Below are positions 24,486 through 32,822 of a stretch of DNA of 49,304 nucleotides, piece after piece. The notes below the pieces were generated by a model. The model saw only the letters and a list, made by a program, of their open reading frames with translations. It was not told where the DNA came from and did not search any database. Source of the DNA: an uncultured bacterium (lineage in GTDB: Bacteria; Verrucomicrobiota; Kiritimatiellia; RFP12; UBA1067); assembly GCA_902779075.1 (NCBI GenBank), contig CACZAK010000044.1, positions 1 to 49,304 of the forward strand, read 5' to 3'. Position 1 is the first letter of the stretch. Every line of letters starts with the position of its first letter. Made by a program: the position numbers and the translations under genes.

Positions 24486-24591
24486 CCCCTTGCGCGGTAC
24501 GTCACATATCTGAATATGTGACGTAGCGGGTAAAAGGCATCCTGCAACGGGCGGGACGCCCGTTGTCCCAGTGCGCCGCCAAGATGGCGGC
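24486..24591. repeat. Island repeat copy: hairpins A, B and C
   Basis: TTGCGCGG, then TACGTCACATAT (24500-24511), loop CTGA, ATATGTGACGTA (24516-24527), GCGGGTAAAAGGCATCCTGC, hairpin B ACGGGCG-GGA-CGCCCGT (24547-24563) and hairpin C (24573-24591). It starts right after the CYTH stop. Confidence 0.8.
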
Positions 24592-24702
24592 TTTCCATGC
24601 GGCGGTCGCGGGGCGACCGCCCTACCGGGCTGCTCGGCGGGACGCATGACCCTACCATGCGGACTTTGCGAAATGCGGTGGTGGTCGGCGGGTGGTTGAA
24701 GC

Positions 24703-24784
24703 GCCGCCAAGATGGCGGCTTCCCCAGTTAGCGCAGCCCGCTCGGTGAGCGGGCCCTACCATTTAGGCCGCGACAAGCGCGGCC
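24703..24784. repeat. Hairpin C and double hairpin D, copy 2
   Basis: GCCGCC-AAGAT-GGCGGC (24703-24719), then GCCCGCTCG-G-TGAGCGGGC (24736-24754) and GGCCGCG-ACAAG-CGCGGCC (24766-24784). With the preceding repeats these fill most of the 500-base gap after the CYTH gene. Confidence 0.8.
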
Positions 24785-24932
24785 CTCCCGCTGTGGCTTG
24801 CATGGGTGCTCGTTCTTCCACAACAGTCGGGACGCCTGTTGTATCGGTTTCGAGACATTTCTGATACAAAAATTAGACAGAAAATAGACAATTCTTATAC
24901 AGTTGCGTTGCAACTTCCGCGCCGCGGTTTGG

Positions 24933-24938
24933 TATAAT
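24933..24938 (+). promoter_or_regulatory. Extended -10 box before the ORF6N remnant
   Basis: TGGTATAAT with TATAAT at 24933-24938. TTGCAA lies 19 bases upstream as a poor -35. Confidence 0.5.
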
Positions 24939-24970
24939 CTTGCGCGTCAGGACTGAAAGCGAACTATGCA

Positions 24971-25278
24971 GTGAAGAAAAAGACAGATCGGGATGTCGGT
25001 GCGGACGAAACGAACCAATGTGCGTTGACGCCATACGTTCGCGAATCCTTACGGTTCGCGGCGTCCAGGTCATGCTTGCGCCAGACCTCGCCGACTTGTA
25101 TCAGGTTGAAACGCGTAGTTTCAATCAGGCCGTAAAACGCAACATCAAGAGATTCCCGGAAAACTTTCGTTTCCAACTGACTAAAGAAGAGCTGGAGGAG
25201 GTTATCACAAATTGTGATAACCCCGATATGTTGCGTATCTTTCGTCGCGAAGTGTTGCGCCGGCAAGCCGTCGCATGA
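24971..25278 (+). pseudogene. Broken ORF6N-domain gene
   Basis: Two frames are needed to read it. GTG 24971 gives [16 protein letters not shown], then the frame shifts near 25018-25025 to [40 protein letters not shown] and [18 protein letters not shown]. That block is the ORF6N domain typical of phage-type regulators. The C-terminal part that normally follows is missing. A frameshift plus a truncation argue for a decayed gene; a sequencing error could explain only the first. Confidence 0.7.
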
Positions 25279-25290
25279 GGGATTATATGG

Positions 25291-25296
25291 TATAAT
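25291..25296 (+). promoter_or_regulatory. Extended -10 promoter of the glycoside hydrolase gene
   Basis: TATATGGTATAAT with TATAAT at 25291-25296, 32 bases before the ATG, and no good -35. AAGGAG follows at 25312-25317. Confidence 0.6.
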
Positions 25297-25327
25297 ACGC
25301 GGCAACGGCAAAAAGGAGTGCAGCGTT

Positions 25328-28138
25328 ATGATCAAGAATGAATCCATGAAACAGACTGCGTGTGCGGTCTGGTACTTTTCCATGAAGAAGGCTTTGGCTT
25401 TTGCGGTTTCGGTGGCGTGTGCGTACGGCGCATGGGCGGGTGAAACGGTGTCTGCGGGGTTCGGACGCGATGTCGCATTGAAGGGGGCGGGTGTCACTTT
25501 CTCGCCGACGCTCTTCAAGAAGGACTGGAACCGCTGTCAGCTCAAGGGTGGATGGACGCCGGGGAATGACGGCGCGTATGGGTTCTCGATTCTCGACGGA
25601 GGCGACAAGATAGCCGACGTGCGTGCGACAGTCGAGGGACAGGATCGGCGGGCCGTGCTTGCATGGGATTTCTCCGTTCGCCGCGACTACTCGTCCTCCA
25701 CATTCTGCATCGCGTTGTCGTTGCCGACGTCCCGCTTCGGCGGCGGAGAGGTACGTTTCGGGAAAAGAAAGTTCGCGCTTCCGGCGACGTTCGGCGGCGA
25801 GCCGTGGATCGGCAACGCAATGTGTCGTGAGGTGCGGGTGAGCGACGCGAAGGGCGAGGTGTTTTCGTTCACGCTCGCGGAAGACGCGTCGGTGATGGTT
25901 CAGGACGACCGCAAGTGGGGCGGACAGCACTTCGCGCTTCGCGTCGGGATCGGCGGTTCGCAGCTCAAGGCCGGGGAACGCCGTCGCATCGAGATGACCC
26001 TCGACGCGCCCGACGGAATCGACCGCGTCGTCGGCAGGCCATTCGTCATCTCGCGTTCGGCGGAGTGGGTGCCGCTGCACGATACGACTGACATCGCGCC
26101 CGGCTCCGCGCTCGACTTCTCGAAGCTCGGTTGGATGGACGCGCCGGCCGGCAAGCACGGACGCGTCGTCGCGAAGGGGGCGCATTTCGAGTTCGAGAGG
26201 AAGCCGGGCGTCCCCCAGCGCTTCTACGGATGCAATCTCTGCTTCACGGCAAACTACCTCTCCGACGACGAGGCCGACGCGCTCTGCGCACGTCTCGCGC
26301 GCATGGGGTACAACGCGCTCCGAATCCACCACTACGAAAGCACGTTGTGCGATCCGAAGGACGGGACGACGCTTCTCCCCGAGAAGATGGCGCAGCTTGA
26401 CGGACTCCTCAACGCCTGCATCAAGCACGGAATCTACCTGACGACGGACCTCTTCGTGTCGCGCCGCGTCAAGTGGCGCACGTGCGGCATCGACCGCGAC
26501 GGGATGATTGGAATGGGCGAGTTCAAGGAACTCGCGCTGTTTGACGAACGGGTGTTCCGCAACTACCTCGCGTTCTCCCGGAACCTCCTCTGCCACGTCA
26601 ACCCGAAGACCGGTCGCCGCTGGGCGGACGAGCCGGCGTTCGCGTTCCTCGCGCTGATCAACGAAGGCAACCTCGGCAATCACGGCTATGCGTTTCTTGC
26701 AAGTCAGGAAACCTTCAAAAAGAAGTGGCGCGCGTGGCTGTCGGCTCGACGCGCCGAGTCCCCGGACCTCTATCGCGACATCACCGAGAAGATCCCCGGC
26801 AACGCCTGGGAACACTCGCGGCAGAACTGCGCGTTCACGCTCTTCCTCGCAGACCTTGAATCGTCCTTCGCGGAGAGGATGACGAAATTCGTCCGCGACG
26901 AGATTGGCTCGAAAGTGCTTCTCACGGACATGTCGTGCTGGCGAAACCCCATCGCGTACCAGCTCGTGCGAACGCGCTACGATTACGTTGACGATCATTT
27001 CTACATTGACCACCCGCAGTTCCTCGAGAAGCCCTGGAACCTTCCGTCGAAGTGTCCGAACGCGAATCCCGTCCGTCGCGCGAGCATGGGTTTCGAAGGC
27101 GTGGCGCGGCATCGCCTGCTGGACCGTCCGTTCACGATTTCGGAGTTCAACTACTCAGGTCCGGGACAGTTCCGCGGCGTCGGCGGGATGATGCTCGGCG
27201 CACAGGCCGCGCTGCAGGAATACGACGCGATCTGGCGCTTTGCGTGGAGCCATTCGCACGACGGCGTCCTCGAATCGAAGCCGATGACGTACTTCGACGT
27301 CGCACGCGACCCGCTCCAGCGCGCGACGGAACGCGCCGCGCTCACGCTTTACATGCGGCGCGACATGACGCCCCTGAAGAGGACATTCGCCGTGACGATC
27401 CCCGAATCGAAGGTGCGCACGACTTTCGGCGTTGGCCCCCACGCCGACATCAATGAAATGTGGTTCGGGTGGTACGAGAGGTTTGGGACATGGGTCGGAA
27501 ACGGAAAACCCAAGTTCGCCAACGACGGCGCAGAGTTTCCCGAGGCGTGTTCGCTCAAGGCCGACTACTTCAAGGGACTTGCGTCTGGCCATCGGATGGG
27601 CGACGGACAGGTCGCCATCTCGCGCGATGAGGGGACGTTCGTCGTCGATACGCCGCGCACGCAGGGGTTCTTCGCGGAGTCGGGACGCCACACGGCGGGA
27701 GTGCTTTCCGCGCGCATCAGCGGCGCGCCGGCTGCGGTGTGGGTGAGTGCCCTTGACGATGCGCCTGTGGCGCGGTCGGGGAGGTTGCTCCTCACGCACG
27801 TGACGGACGTTCAGGATGAAGGTGCGACGTTCGCCGACGAAGAAAGAAAGGTGCTGCTCAAGTGGGGAAAGCTTCCGCACCTGATGCGCGCCGGGCGCGC
27901 GTTGGTTTCGATCCGGCTTGACGGGAATGCCGTGCCGCGCGTTTATGCGCTCTGCGCGGACGGTTCGCGTCGTGGCGAAGTTCCGTCGTCATGGGACGGA
28001 ACGACGCTCACGTTCACGGCCAATACGGCCCGCGATACGTCCGACGCCACATTCCTGTATGAGATCGAGCGGAAAAGTTTTTCGGTCGTGAAGAAATCTG
28101 CCGCTAAAGGCGTCACTTCACATAGAAGGATTCCCTAG
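25328..28138 (+). CDS. Secreted clan GH-A-like glycoside hydrolase
   Basis: 936 residues. The N-terminus holds a signal-peptide-like core, MKKALAFAVSVACAYGAWA. ATG 25328 is chosen for the AAGGAG upstream, but ATG 25382 would give a cleaner signal peptide. A beta-rich N-terminal region (to about 290) precedes a TIM-barrel-like domain: FYGCNLCFTANYLS, MGYNALRIHHYESTL and HGIYLTTDLF. The probable acid/base E446 lies in LINEGNLGNH and the nucleophile E606 in FTISEFNYSGPGQF, as in GH5-type and other clan GH-A enzymes. A C-terminal beta domain follows. Substrate unknown; similar long proteins are common in gut PVC bacteria. Its GC content is higher than the flanking island genes. Confidence 0.8.
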   Translation: MIKNESMKQTACAVWYFSMKKALAFAVSVACAYGAWAGETVSAGFGRDVALKGAGVTFSPTLFKKDWNRCQLKGGWTPGNDGAYGFSILDGGDKIADVRATVEGQDRRAVLAWDFSVRRDYSSSTFCIALSLPTSRFGGGEVRFGKRKFALPATFGGEPWIGNAMCREVRVSDAKGEVFSFTLAEDASVMVQDDRKWGGQHFALRVGIGGSQLKAGERRRIEMTLDAPDGIDRVVGRPFVISRSAEWVPLHDTTDIAPGSALDFSKLGWMDAPAGKHGRVVAKGAHFEFERKPGVPQRFYGCNLCFTANYLSDDEADALCARLARMGYNALRIHHYESTLCDPKDGTTLLPEKMAQLDGLLNACIKHGIYLTTDLFVSRRVKWRTCGIDRDGMIGMGEFKELALFDERVFRNYLAFSRNLLCHVNPKTGRRWADEPAFAFLALINEGNLGNHGYAFLASQETFKKKWRAWLSARRAESPDLYRDITEKIPGNAWEHSRQNCAFTLFLADLESSFAERMTKFVRDEIGSKVLLTDMSCWRNPIAYQLVRTRYDYVDDHFYIDHPQFLEKPWNLPSKCPNANPVRRASMGFEGVARHRLLDRPFTISEFNYSGPGQFRGVGGMMLGAQAALQEYDAIWRFAWSHSHDGVLESKPMTYFDVARDPLQRATERAALTLYMRRDMTPLKRTFAVTIPESKVRTTFGVGPHADINEMWFGWYERFGTWVGNGKPKFANDGAEFPEACSLKADYFKGLASGHRMGDGQVAISRDEGTFVVDTPRTQGFFAESGRHTAGVLSARISGAPAAVWVSALDDAPVARSGRLLLTHVTDVQDEGATFADEERKVLLKWGKLPHLMRAGRALVSIRLDGNAVPRVYALCADGSRRGEVPSSWDGTTLTFTANTARDTSDATFLYEIERKSFSVVKKSAAKGVTSHRRIP

Positions 28139-28181
28139 TTTTGGAATCTCTGCGCGTTGTTCCTCGATGATAGTCAAAAAT

Positions 28182-28205
28182 TGTCACTTTGGACAAAAAG
28201 TGACA
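28182..28205. promoter_or_regulatory. Inverted repeat upstream of the NUDIX operon
   Basis: TGTCACTTT (28182-28190), loop GGACAA, AAAGTGACA (28197-28205): a perfect 9-base inverted repeat without a T-tract, about 185 bases before the NUDIX promoter. It could be an operator or a weak stem for the upstream transcript. The rest of 28139-28389 shows nothing clear. Confidence 0.4.
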
Positions 28206-28389
28206 GGGGGATAAGAATCGGCAAAGCTAATGTTTTGCTTGAAAAGCTGTTTTTCGGCGAAGGCGAAAAAGAATGTTTTTAGCTTTGGTATGGCTTATGC
28301 TTGCATATAAGCGCGGAGTCAAGATATCAGGAGTTGACCGGTACGCAAGACCGCTATCAAGACCGCAATGAAAAAATGAGAAATTCGAC

Positions 28390-28418
28390 TTGTGGCTAGA
28401 TAGGCAATATGATATAAT
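28390..28418 (+). promoter_or_regulatory. Promoter of the NUDIX-PARG-ARH operon
   Basis: -35 TTGTGG (28390-28395), 17-base spacer, -10 TATAAT (28413-28418) preceded by TGA. It matches the ASCH-gene promoter at 10795 across hexamers, most of the spacer (GCAATATGA) and the downstream TGCCGTC. Confidence 0.78.
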
Positions 28419-28462
28419 GTCTGCCGTCACCCCAATTAAGGTAATTCGCAAAAGGTAAATCG

Positions 28463-29338
28463 ATGAAGGCGCATTCGCCAGAAGACAGAAAGAAGATTGA
28501 AGATTACCGAAAGACGCTCGACAAGTATCCAAAACCGAGCGTCACGGCGGATATAGTCGCCGTGCGTCCTGCCTACAGCGAACTTGAAGAGGGACAGTGG
28601 AGGGAGAACCCGGAGTTCGCACTTGAAGTGTTGCTCATCAAGCGCGGGCAATGGCCGTTCGAGGGAAGCTGGGCGCTGCCGGGCGGATTTATCCGCCCCA
28701 CGGAAACCGTAGATGAGGGTGCGAGGCGGGAGCTTCGTGAGGAGACGGCCCTTGAGACTGACCGCCTCATCCCTGTCGGCGTGTTCTCGAAGCCGGACCG
28801 CGACATGAGGGCGTGGATCATCTCCAACGCATTTGTGTCCGTACACAAGCGCGGGCATGGCTGCCACGTCAAGGGCGGCGACGATGCGCGCGAGGCCAAA
28901 TGGCTCACGATGAAGGCTCCTTCCATCGGCTACGGGCGGTTCTATCTCCCGTTCCACGAGGACGGAAAGCTGGCGTTCTGCCTGACTGGTTCGTACCGCG
29001 AGGATGATATCGGCGGCGGCACGGTCTTGTCCGTCGAGGACAATCCGCTGGCGTTCGACCATGCGGAGATCATCGCGCAGGCGTTCCTGCGGATGCTCTC
29101 GTTCGACAAGAAGAAGCTTGTGTTCTTCTTCCTCCCGGAAAAGTTCACGCTTTCCAATTACATTGACATTTATCAGTACCTCACGCGCAATTCCGTCAGT
29201 GACGCCAACATTCCGAGCTTTAGGCGTCAGTTGACCGCGACTAAGGAGCCGCTTCTGGAAGTGTGCGAGGGCGAGTGGGAAGACCTCGGCGGGCGCGCAC
29301 ACGCTCCCGCAAAGCTGTATCGCAGAAGGAGTTGTTAG
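28463..29338 (+). CDS. NUDIX hydrolase with C-terminal winged helix, NrtR-like
   Basis: 291 residues. The NUDIX box lies at about 73-96 (GGFIRPTETVDEGARREL then REETAL) with its glycine, glutamates and REXXEE pattern intact. The C-terminal part (FTLSNYIDIYQYLT, ANIPSFRRQLTATKE) resembles the winged helix of NrtR-type regulators. NrtR proteins bind ADP-ribose and repress NAD-synthesis genes; some retain pyrophosphatase activity, and with the full box this one could both bind and cleave. ATG 28463 is the only sensible start. The PARG-type and ARH genes follow at gaps of 73 and 13 bases, so it probably regulates, and uses the product of, its own operon. Confidence 0.85.
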   Translation: MKAHSPEDRKKIEDYRKTLDKYPKPSVTADIVAVRPAYSELEEGQWRENPEFALEVLLIKRGQWPFEGSWALPGGFIRPTETVDEGARRELREETALETDRLIPVGVFSKPDRDMRAWIISNAFVSVHKRGHGCHVKGGDDAREAKWLTMKAPSIGYGRFYLPFHEDGKLAFCLTGSYREDDIGGGTVLSVEDNPLAFDHAEIIAQAFLRMLSFDKKKLVFFFLPEKFTLSNYIDIYQYLTRNSVSDANIPSFRRQLTATKEPLLEVCEGEWEDLGGRAHAPAKLYRRRSC

Positions 29339-29411
29339 TGATTAGTTGCTAGTGGCTAGTGGCCGAGCTTTGCGGAAACGGATTTCATATTGCTAAAAAG
29401 GAAAAAAGAGA

Positions 29412-30323
29412 ATGAGTTACCATCATCATCCATACGATCCGGCGATAGCCGAGAGACAACAGAAGAACCGCGATATCTTCGCGGAGACGATGCGCATCTG
29501 CCGCAGGGGCGGATACGTCGCTCCTTCTGGTGCTGAAGTTCGACTCCCCAGCACGGAAGAAGTGCTGAAGGCAAGCGTGTTCTACCAGAATCCGCCGAGA
29601 GTGGATTCAATCGTGACGGCAGAAACGAGCGTGTGTGATGCGGTGAACGACGACTGCATCGAAGTCGCGCGCAAACTCGTCGAGGAAGGCTATCGGCCAA
29701 TCATGCTGAACATGGCCAACCGGCACACGCCCGGCGGTGGCGTCATCAACGGGGCGCGGGCGCAGGAGGAGTCTCTCTTCCGTCAGAGCAACCTCTGCGT
29801 CTCGCTCTACCAGTTCGATGAATACCATGCGCGGATCCTTGATCTGCCGCTCGGCAACGGGTGCTATCCGATGGATCGGAATACTGGCGGCATCTACTCC
29901 GGCCGCGTCACGTTTTTCCGCACCAGTTCACGCAAGGGCGATGAGCTTGTCGAGACACCATTTGAGTGCGCGGTCGTTTCGGTCGCGGCCATCAACCGTC
30001 CCGACCTCACTTCCGACGGGCGTCTCGTTGATTGGGCGGTCGTGGCCACGAAGAAGATCCGCACCATGCTTCGCATCGGGCTGTTGCACGGACACGATGC
30101 CATCGTGTTGGGCGCGTGGGGCTGCGGCGCGTTTTGCAATCCTCCGGAACACATGGCGCGGCTTTTCCACGAGGTTTTGGAAGAGGACGAATTAGCCCGC
30201 AAGTATCGCATCGTGCGTTTCGCGGTTATTGAAGACCACAACTCGCGGCATTCGAACTTCGCGCCGTTCGACAGGGAATTCAATCGAGGCCCGGCGCGGA
30301 TTCCAGCCGCGCCGAACAACTGA
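29412..30323 (+). CDS. TIGR02452/DUF2263 family PARG-type ADP-ribose glycohydrolase
   Basis: 303 residues. NMANRHTPGGGVINGARA followed by QEE (about 99-119) is the microbial poly(ADP-ribose) glycohydrolase signature GGG-x(n)-QEE with the catalytic glutamates. LGAWGCGAFCNPPEHMA near 235-250 is the second conserved macrodomain-like block. Enzymes of this type release ADP-ribose from modified protein or nucleic acid. ATG 29412 follows AAAAAGGAAAAAAGAG. It sits between the NrtR-like regulator and an ARH family gene, so the operon combines two different de-ADP-ribosylating folds. Native substrate unknown. Confidence 0.9.
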   Translation: MSYHHHPYDPAIAERQQKNRDIFAETMRICRRGGYVAPSGAEVRLPSTEEVLKASVFYQNPPRVDSIVTAETSVCDAVNDDCIEVARKLVEEGYRPIMLNMANRHTPGGGVINGARAQEESLFRQSNLCVSLYQFDEYHARILDLPLGNGCYPMDRNTGGIYSGRVTFFRTSSRKGDELVETPFECAVVSVAAINRPDLTSDGRLVDWAVVATKKIRTMLRIGLLHGHDAIVLGAWGCGAFCNPPEHMARLFHEVLEEDELARKYRIVRFAVIEDHNSRHSNFAPFDREFNRGPARIPAAPNN

Positions 30324-30336
30324 AAGGAGAAATCAA

Positions 30337-31182
30337 ATGGACAGAAAAAAGGCAAAGGGAATGCTGTGGGGACTCGTCGTGGGCGATGCCTTCGGAAGCC
30401 CCATACAGTTCAGCGGCAGGGACTCCCATCCGTGGATCACGGAGATGGTGGCGTGTCCCGTTTTCAACCTCCCGCCCGGCTACTGGACGGATGACGGATC
30501 GATGGCGATGTGCGTCATGGATTCGTTCGTCCGCAAGGGCGGGTACGACCTCAAGGATATCGCCGGGACGTTCCTGAAGTGGCTGAATGAGGGTTATCTT
30601 TCTTCGATTGAAGGGCGTTCCTTCGACGTGGGCTGCGCTACCTACGACTCGCTGGCAGTATTCGCCCGCACCGGCTCGCTCGTGAACGGACACGAGGAAT
30701 CGCAGGGGAACGGTTCTGTCATGCGCTTCGCGCCGAGCTACCTCATCGCCCGCGCGCTTGGTCGCCCGGAGATCATCCACGAAGTGAGCGACGTGACGCA
30801 TGCGTCGGCGACGGTGCGCGAGGTCTGCGACAGGTTCGCGGGGGTTCTGGACGAACACCTCGCCGGTACGCGCACGAAGACCGGTCCACGCGCGGAGCTG
30901 AAGCGCGAACAGGTGAACAACTCTGGCTGGGCGGTCTCGACGCTTGACGCCGCGCTTTGGGCGTTCAACACCACGGAGAACTTCGCCGACGGCCTCATCG
31001 CAGCCGTGAACCTCGGTGGTGACTCAGATTCCATCGGGGCGGTCTACGGACAGCTTGCGGGTGCCTTCTACGGCTTCGGCGCAATCCCCGACCGCTGGGT
31101 CAGGGCCATCAAAACCTGGGAGAAGGTCGACGCCCTCATCGAGCGCTTTCTTTATGCAGTGTTAAAGGAAGTTCTTCACTGA
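30337..31182 (+). CDS. ADP-ribosylglycohydrolase family protein
   Basis: 281 residues of the DraG/ARH fold: GLVVGDAFGSPIQF near 13-26, YWTDDGSMAMC (TDD near 50-52) and NLGGDSDSIGAVYGQLAGAF near 225, which together hold the two magnesium ions. It hydrolyses N- or O-linked ADP-ribose in characterised relatives. The frame extends to 30229, but ATG 30337 with AAAGGAGA seven bases upstream starts the domain and leaves a 13-base gap after the PARG gene. It is shorter than the ARH half of the fusion at 15812 and only distantly similar, so the two are not a recent duplication. Confidence 0.9.
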   Translation: MDRKKAKGMLWGLVVGDAFGSPIQFSGRDSHPWITEMVACPVFNLPPGYWTDDGSMAMCVMDSFVRKGGYDLKDIAGTFLKWLNEGYLSSIEGRSFDVGCATYDSLAVFARTGSLVNGHEESQGNGSVMRFAPSYLIARALGRPEIIHEVSDVTHASATVREVCDRFAGVLDEHLAGTRTKTGPRAELKREQVNNSGWAVSTLDAALWAFNTTENFADGLIAAVNLGGDSDSIGAVYGQLAGAFYGFGAIPDRWVRAIKTWEKVDALIERFLYAVLKEVLH

Positions 31183-31271
31183 AAATTCACGGCGACGACA
31201 GCACCAAAGCAAGGTGGTGGAGAAGGCGGTGATGCGGTTCATTTCCCCTTGCGTTCTGGCGTTCTGGGGTG

Positions 31272-31300
31272 TTGCATAGGCGGGGATGGTGTGGTATAAT
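31272..31300 (+). promoter_or_regulatory. ilvC promoter
   Basis: -35 TTGCAT (31272-31277), 17-base spacer, extended -10 TGGTATAAT (TATAAT 31295-31300). Confidence 0.75.
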
Positions 31301-31345
31301 ATTTCCCAATTCCGCCTTAGCGGAGAAAAAAGGAGTAAAAGAAAG

Positions 31346-32455
31346 ATGGACATCAACTTCGGCGGCGTCGTCGAGAAGATCGTAACGCGTAAGGAATTCC
31401 CGCTCAAGAAGGCCCAGAAGGTCCTCAAGGGCAAGACAATCGCGGTGCTGGGATACGGCATCCAGGGACCTGGGCAGGCGCTCAACATGCGCGACAACGG
31501 CATCAACGTGATCGTTGGACAGCGCAAGTCCACGAATGCCAATTCTAGCTGGAAGCGCGCAATCAAGGACGGCTGGGTGCCGGGCAAGACGCTGTTCTCG
31601 TTGGAGGAGGCCGCCGAGAAGGGCGACGTGATCATGATGCTCACGTCCGACGCCTCGCAGCCCACGATCTGGAAGGCGATCGAGAAGTACGTCACGCCCG
31701 GCAAGGCTCTCTACTTCTCCCATGGCTTCGGCTATGTCTACAACAAGCTCACAGGTATCAAGCCTCAGAAGGGCGTGATGCTCGTCATGGTCGCCCCGAA
31801 GGGCTCTGGCACGTCCGTGCGCCGTAACTTCCTCTCCGGCGCGGGCATCAACAGCTCCTACGCCTACGAACCGAATGGCGCGGACGAGGCGAAGACGCGC
31901 GAGCTCACGATCGCGATCGGCATCGCCGTCGGTTCCGGCTACCTCTTCCCCACCACCTTCGAGCGTGAAGTCACGAGCGACCTCGTGGGCGAGCGCGGCA
32001 TCCTCATGGGCGCGCTCTGCGGCGTGATGGAGGCCCAGTTCTACACCCTCCGTGCGAACGGCCATAGCCCGAGCGAGGCGTTCAACGAGACGTGTGAGGA
32101 GCTCACGCAGTCGCTCATCCGCCTCGTGGACGAGAACGGCATGGACTGGATGTACTCCAACTGCTCGCAGACCGCGCAGCACGGCGCGCTCAAGTGGCGT
32201 CCGATTTTCCGCAAGGCCGTCGAGCCCGTCTTCAAGAAGCTCTACGCGAGTGTGAAGACGATGAAGGAGGCGAAGGAAGTGATCCGCGATACGGGCCGTC
32301 CCGACTACAAGGAGTTCATGGCCGCAAAGTTGCAGGACATGCACGACGGCGAGATGTGGCAGGCCGGCGCGGCCGTGCGCTCGCTGCGTCCGCATGAGAA
32401 GGCCAAGGCCAACGCCGCGACGGCGGCAGGCGTGCGCGGACGCAAGATCGTGTAA
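31346..32455 (+). CDS. ilvC: Ketol-acid reductoisomerase, fungal/Bacteroidetes-like form
   Basis: 369 residues. Catalyses the isomerisation and NADPH reduction of acetolactate in valine, leucine and isoleucine synthesis. The nucleotide-binding loop is VLGYGIQGPGQALNMRDNG, followed by VAPKGSG, INSSYA, FEREVTSDLVGERG and GHSPSEAFNET, where the acidic residues bind two magnesium ions. These blocks match the yeast Ilv5 type more closely than the common short bacterial form. ATG 31346 follows AAAGGAG. It stands alone with its own promoter and terminator, the first clearly core gene after the accessory island. Confidence 0.96.
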   Translation: MDINFGGVVEKIVTRKEFPLKKAQKVLKGKTIAVLGYGIQGPGQALNMRDNGINVIVGQRKSTNANSSWKRAIKDGWVPGKTLFSLEEAAEKGDVIMMLTSDASQPTIWKAIEKYVTPGKALYFSHGFGYVYNKLTGIKPQKGVMLVMVAPKGSGTSVRRNFLSGAGINSSYAYEPNGADEAKTRELTIAIGIAVGSGYLFPTTFEREVTSDLVGERGILMGALCGVMEAQFYTLRANGHSPSEAFNETCEELTQSLIRLVDENGMDWMYSNCSQTAQHGALKWRPIFRKAVEPVFKKLYASVKTMKEAKEVIRDTGRPDYKEFMAAKLQDMHDGEMWQAGAAVRSLRPHEKAKANAATAAGVRGRKIV

Positions 32456-32481
32456 TAAAACGAGACGATAGACACGAGACG

Positions 32482-32524
32482 AGAGACGGGCGGGGTGCTA
32501 CCCTTGCCCGTCTCTTGTTTTATG
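32482..32524 (+). terminator. ilvC intrinsic terminator
   Basis: AGAGACGGGC (32482-32491) pairs perfectly with GCCCGTCTCT (32506-32515), with an inner GGGT/ACCC stem, followed by TTGTTTTATG. Confidence 0.9.
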
Positions 32525-32548
32525 TCAGGTGGGGAGTAGTGGGGGGCG

Positions 32549-32620
32549 GTGTGGGTGCCGGTGGGGGGCAGTGTGGGTGCCGGTGGGGGGCAGTGTGTGG
32601 GCCGGTGGGGGGGGGGCGGG
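32549..32620. repeat. G-rich tandem repeat, 22-bp unit
   Basis: Two perfect 22-base units (32549-32570, 32571-32592) and a degenerate third with a run of ten G. Each unit holds TGGG steps ten and twelve bases apart. The G-runs on the plus strand could form quadruplexes. It lies in the 367-base gap between ilvC and mraZ; 32640-32780 otherwise holds a weak GGGC/GCCC hairpin and an AT-rich tract. Confidence 0.8.
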
Positions 32621-32782
32621 GACTGAGAGCTCGTGAGGCCGCCTTAGCTCAATGTTACGCTGAACACCTCCCGTAGAGGGCATGAAGTGCGTTTCGCCCT
32701 TTATTTTCAAGGGTTTTCTTGAATCCCGTTATTGTGGAGACAAGGGGCAATAAATTTTTTTTAATTTTTTTATTTTTTGGCA

Positions 32783-32811
32783 TTGACTTCCGGTGGGGAA
32801 AAGTGTTTAAT
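32783..32811 (+). promoter_or_regulatory. mraZ (dcw) promoter
   Basis: -35 TTGACT (32783-32788), 17-base spacer containing TGGGGAAAAGTG, -10 TTTAAT (32806-32811). The predicted start near 32818 leaves only about five bases before the ATG. Confidence 0.7.
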
Positions 32812-32822
32812 AGTGTCCAGCG

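Noticed and set aside
25283..27880. Long minus-strand open frames opposite the glycoside hydrolase, up to 609 codons
   Set aside because: They are GC-driven shadows; the translated sequences are Arg/Val/Glu-rich without any domain, and the plus-strand protein has clear catalytic motifs.
30229..30336. Upstream extension of the ADP-ribosylglycohydrolase
   Set aside because: It overlaps the PARG gene in another frame, and ATG 30337 has a clear ribosome-binding site.
32549..32620. CRISPR repeats
   Set aside because: Units are directly tandem with no spacers, and no cas genes are present.
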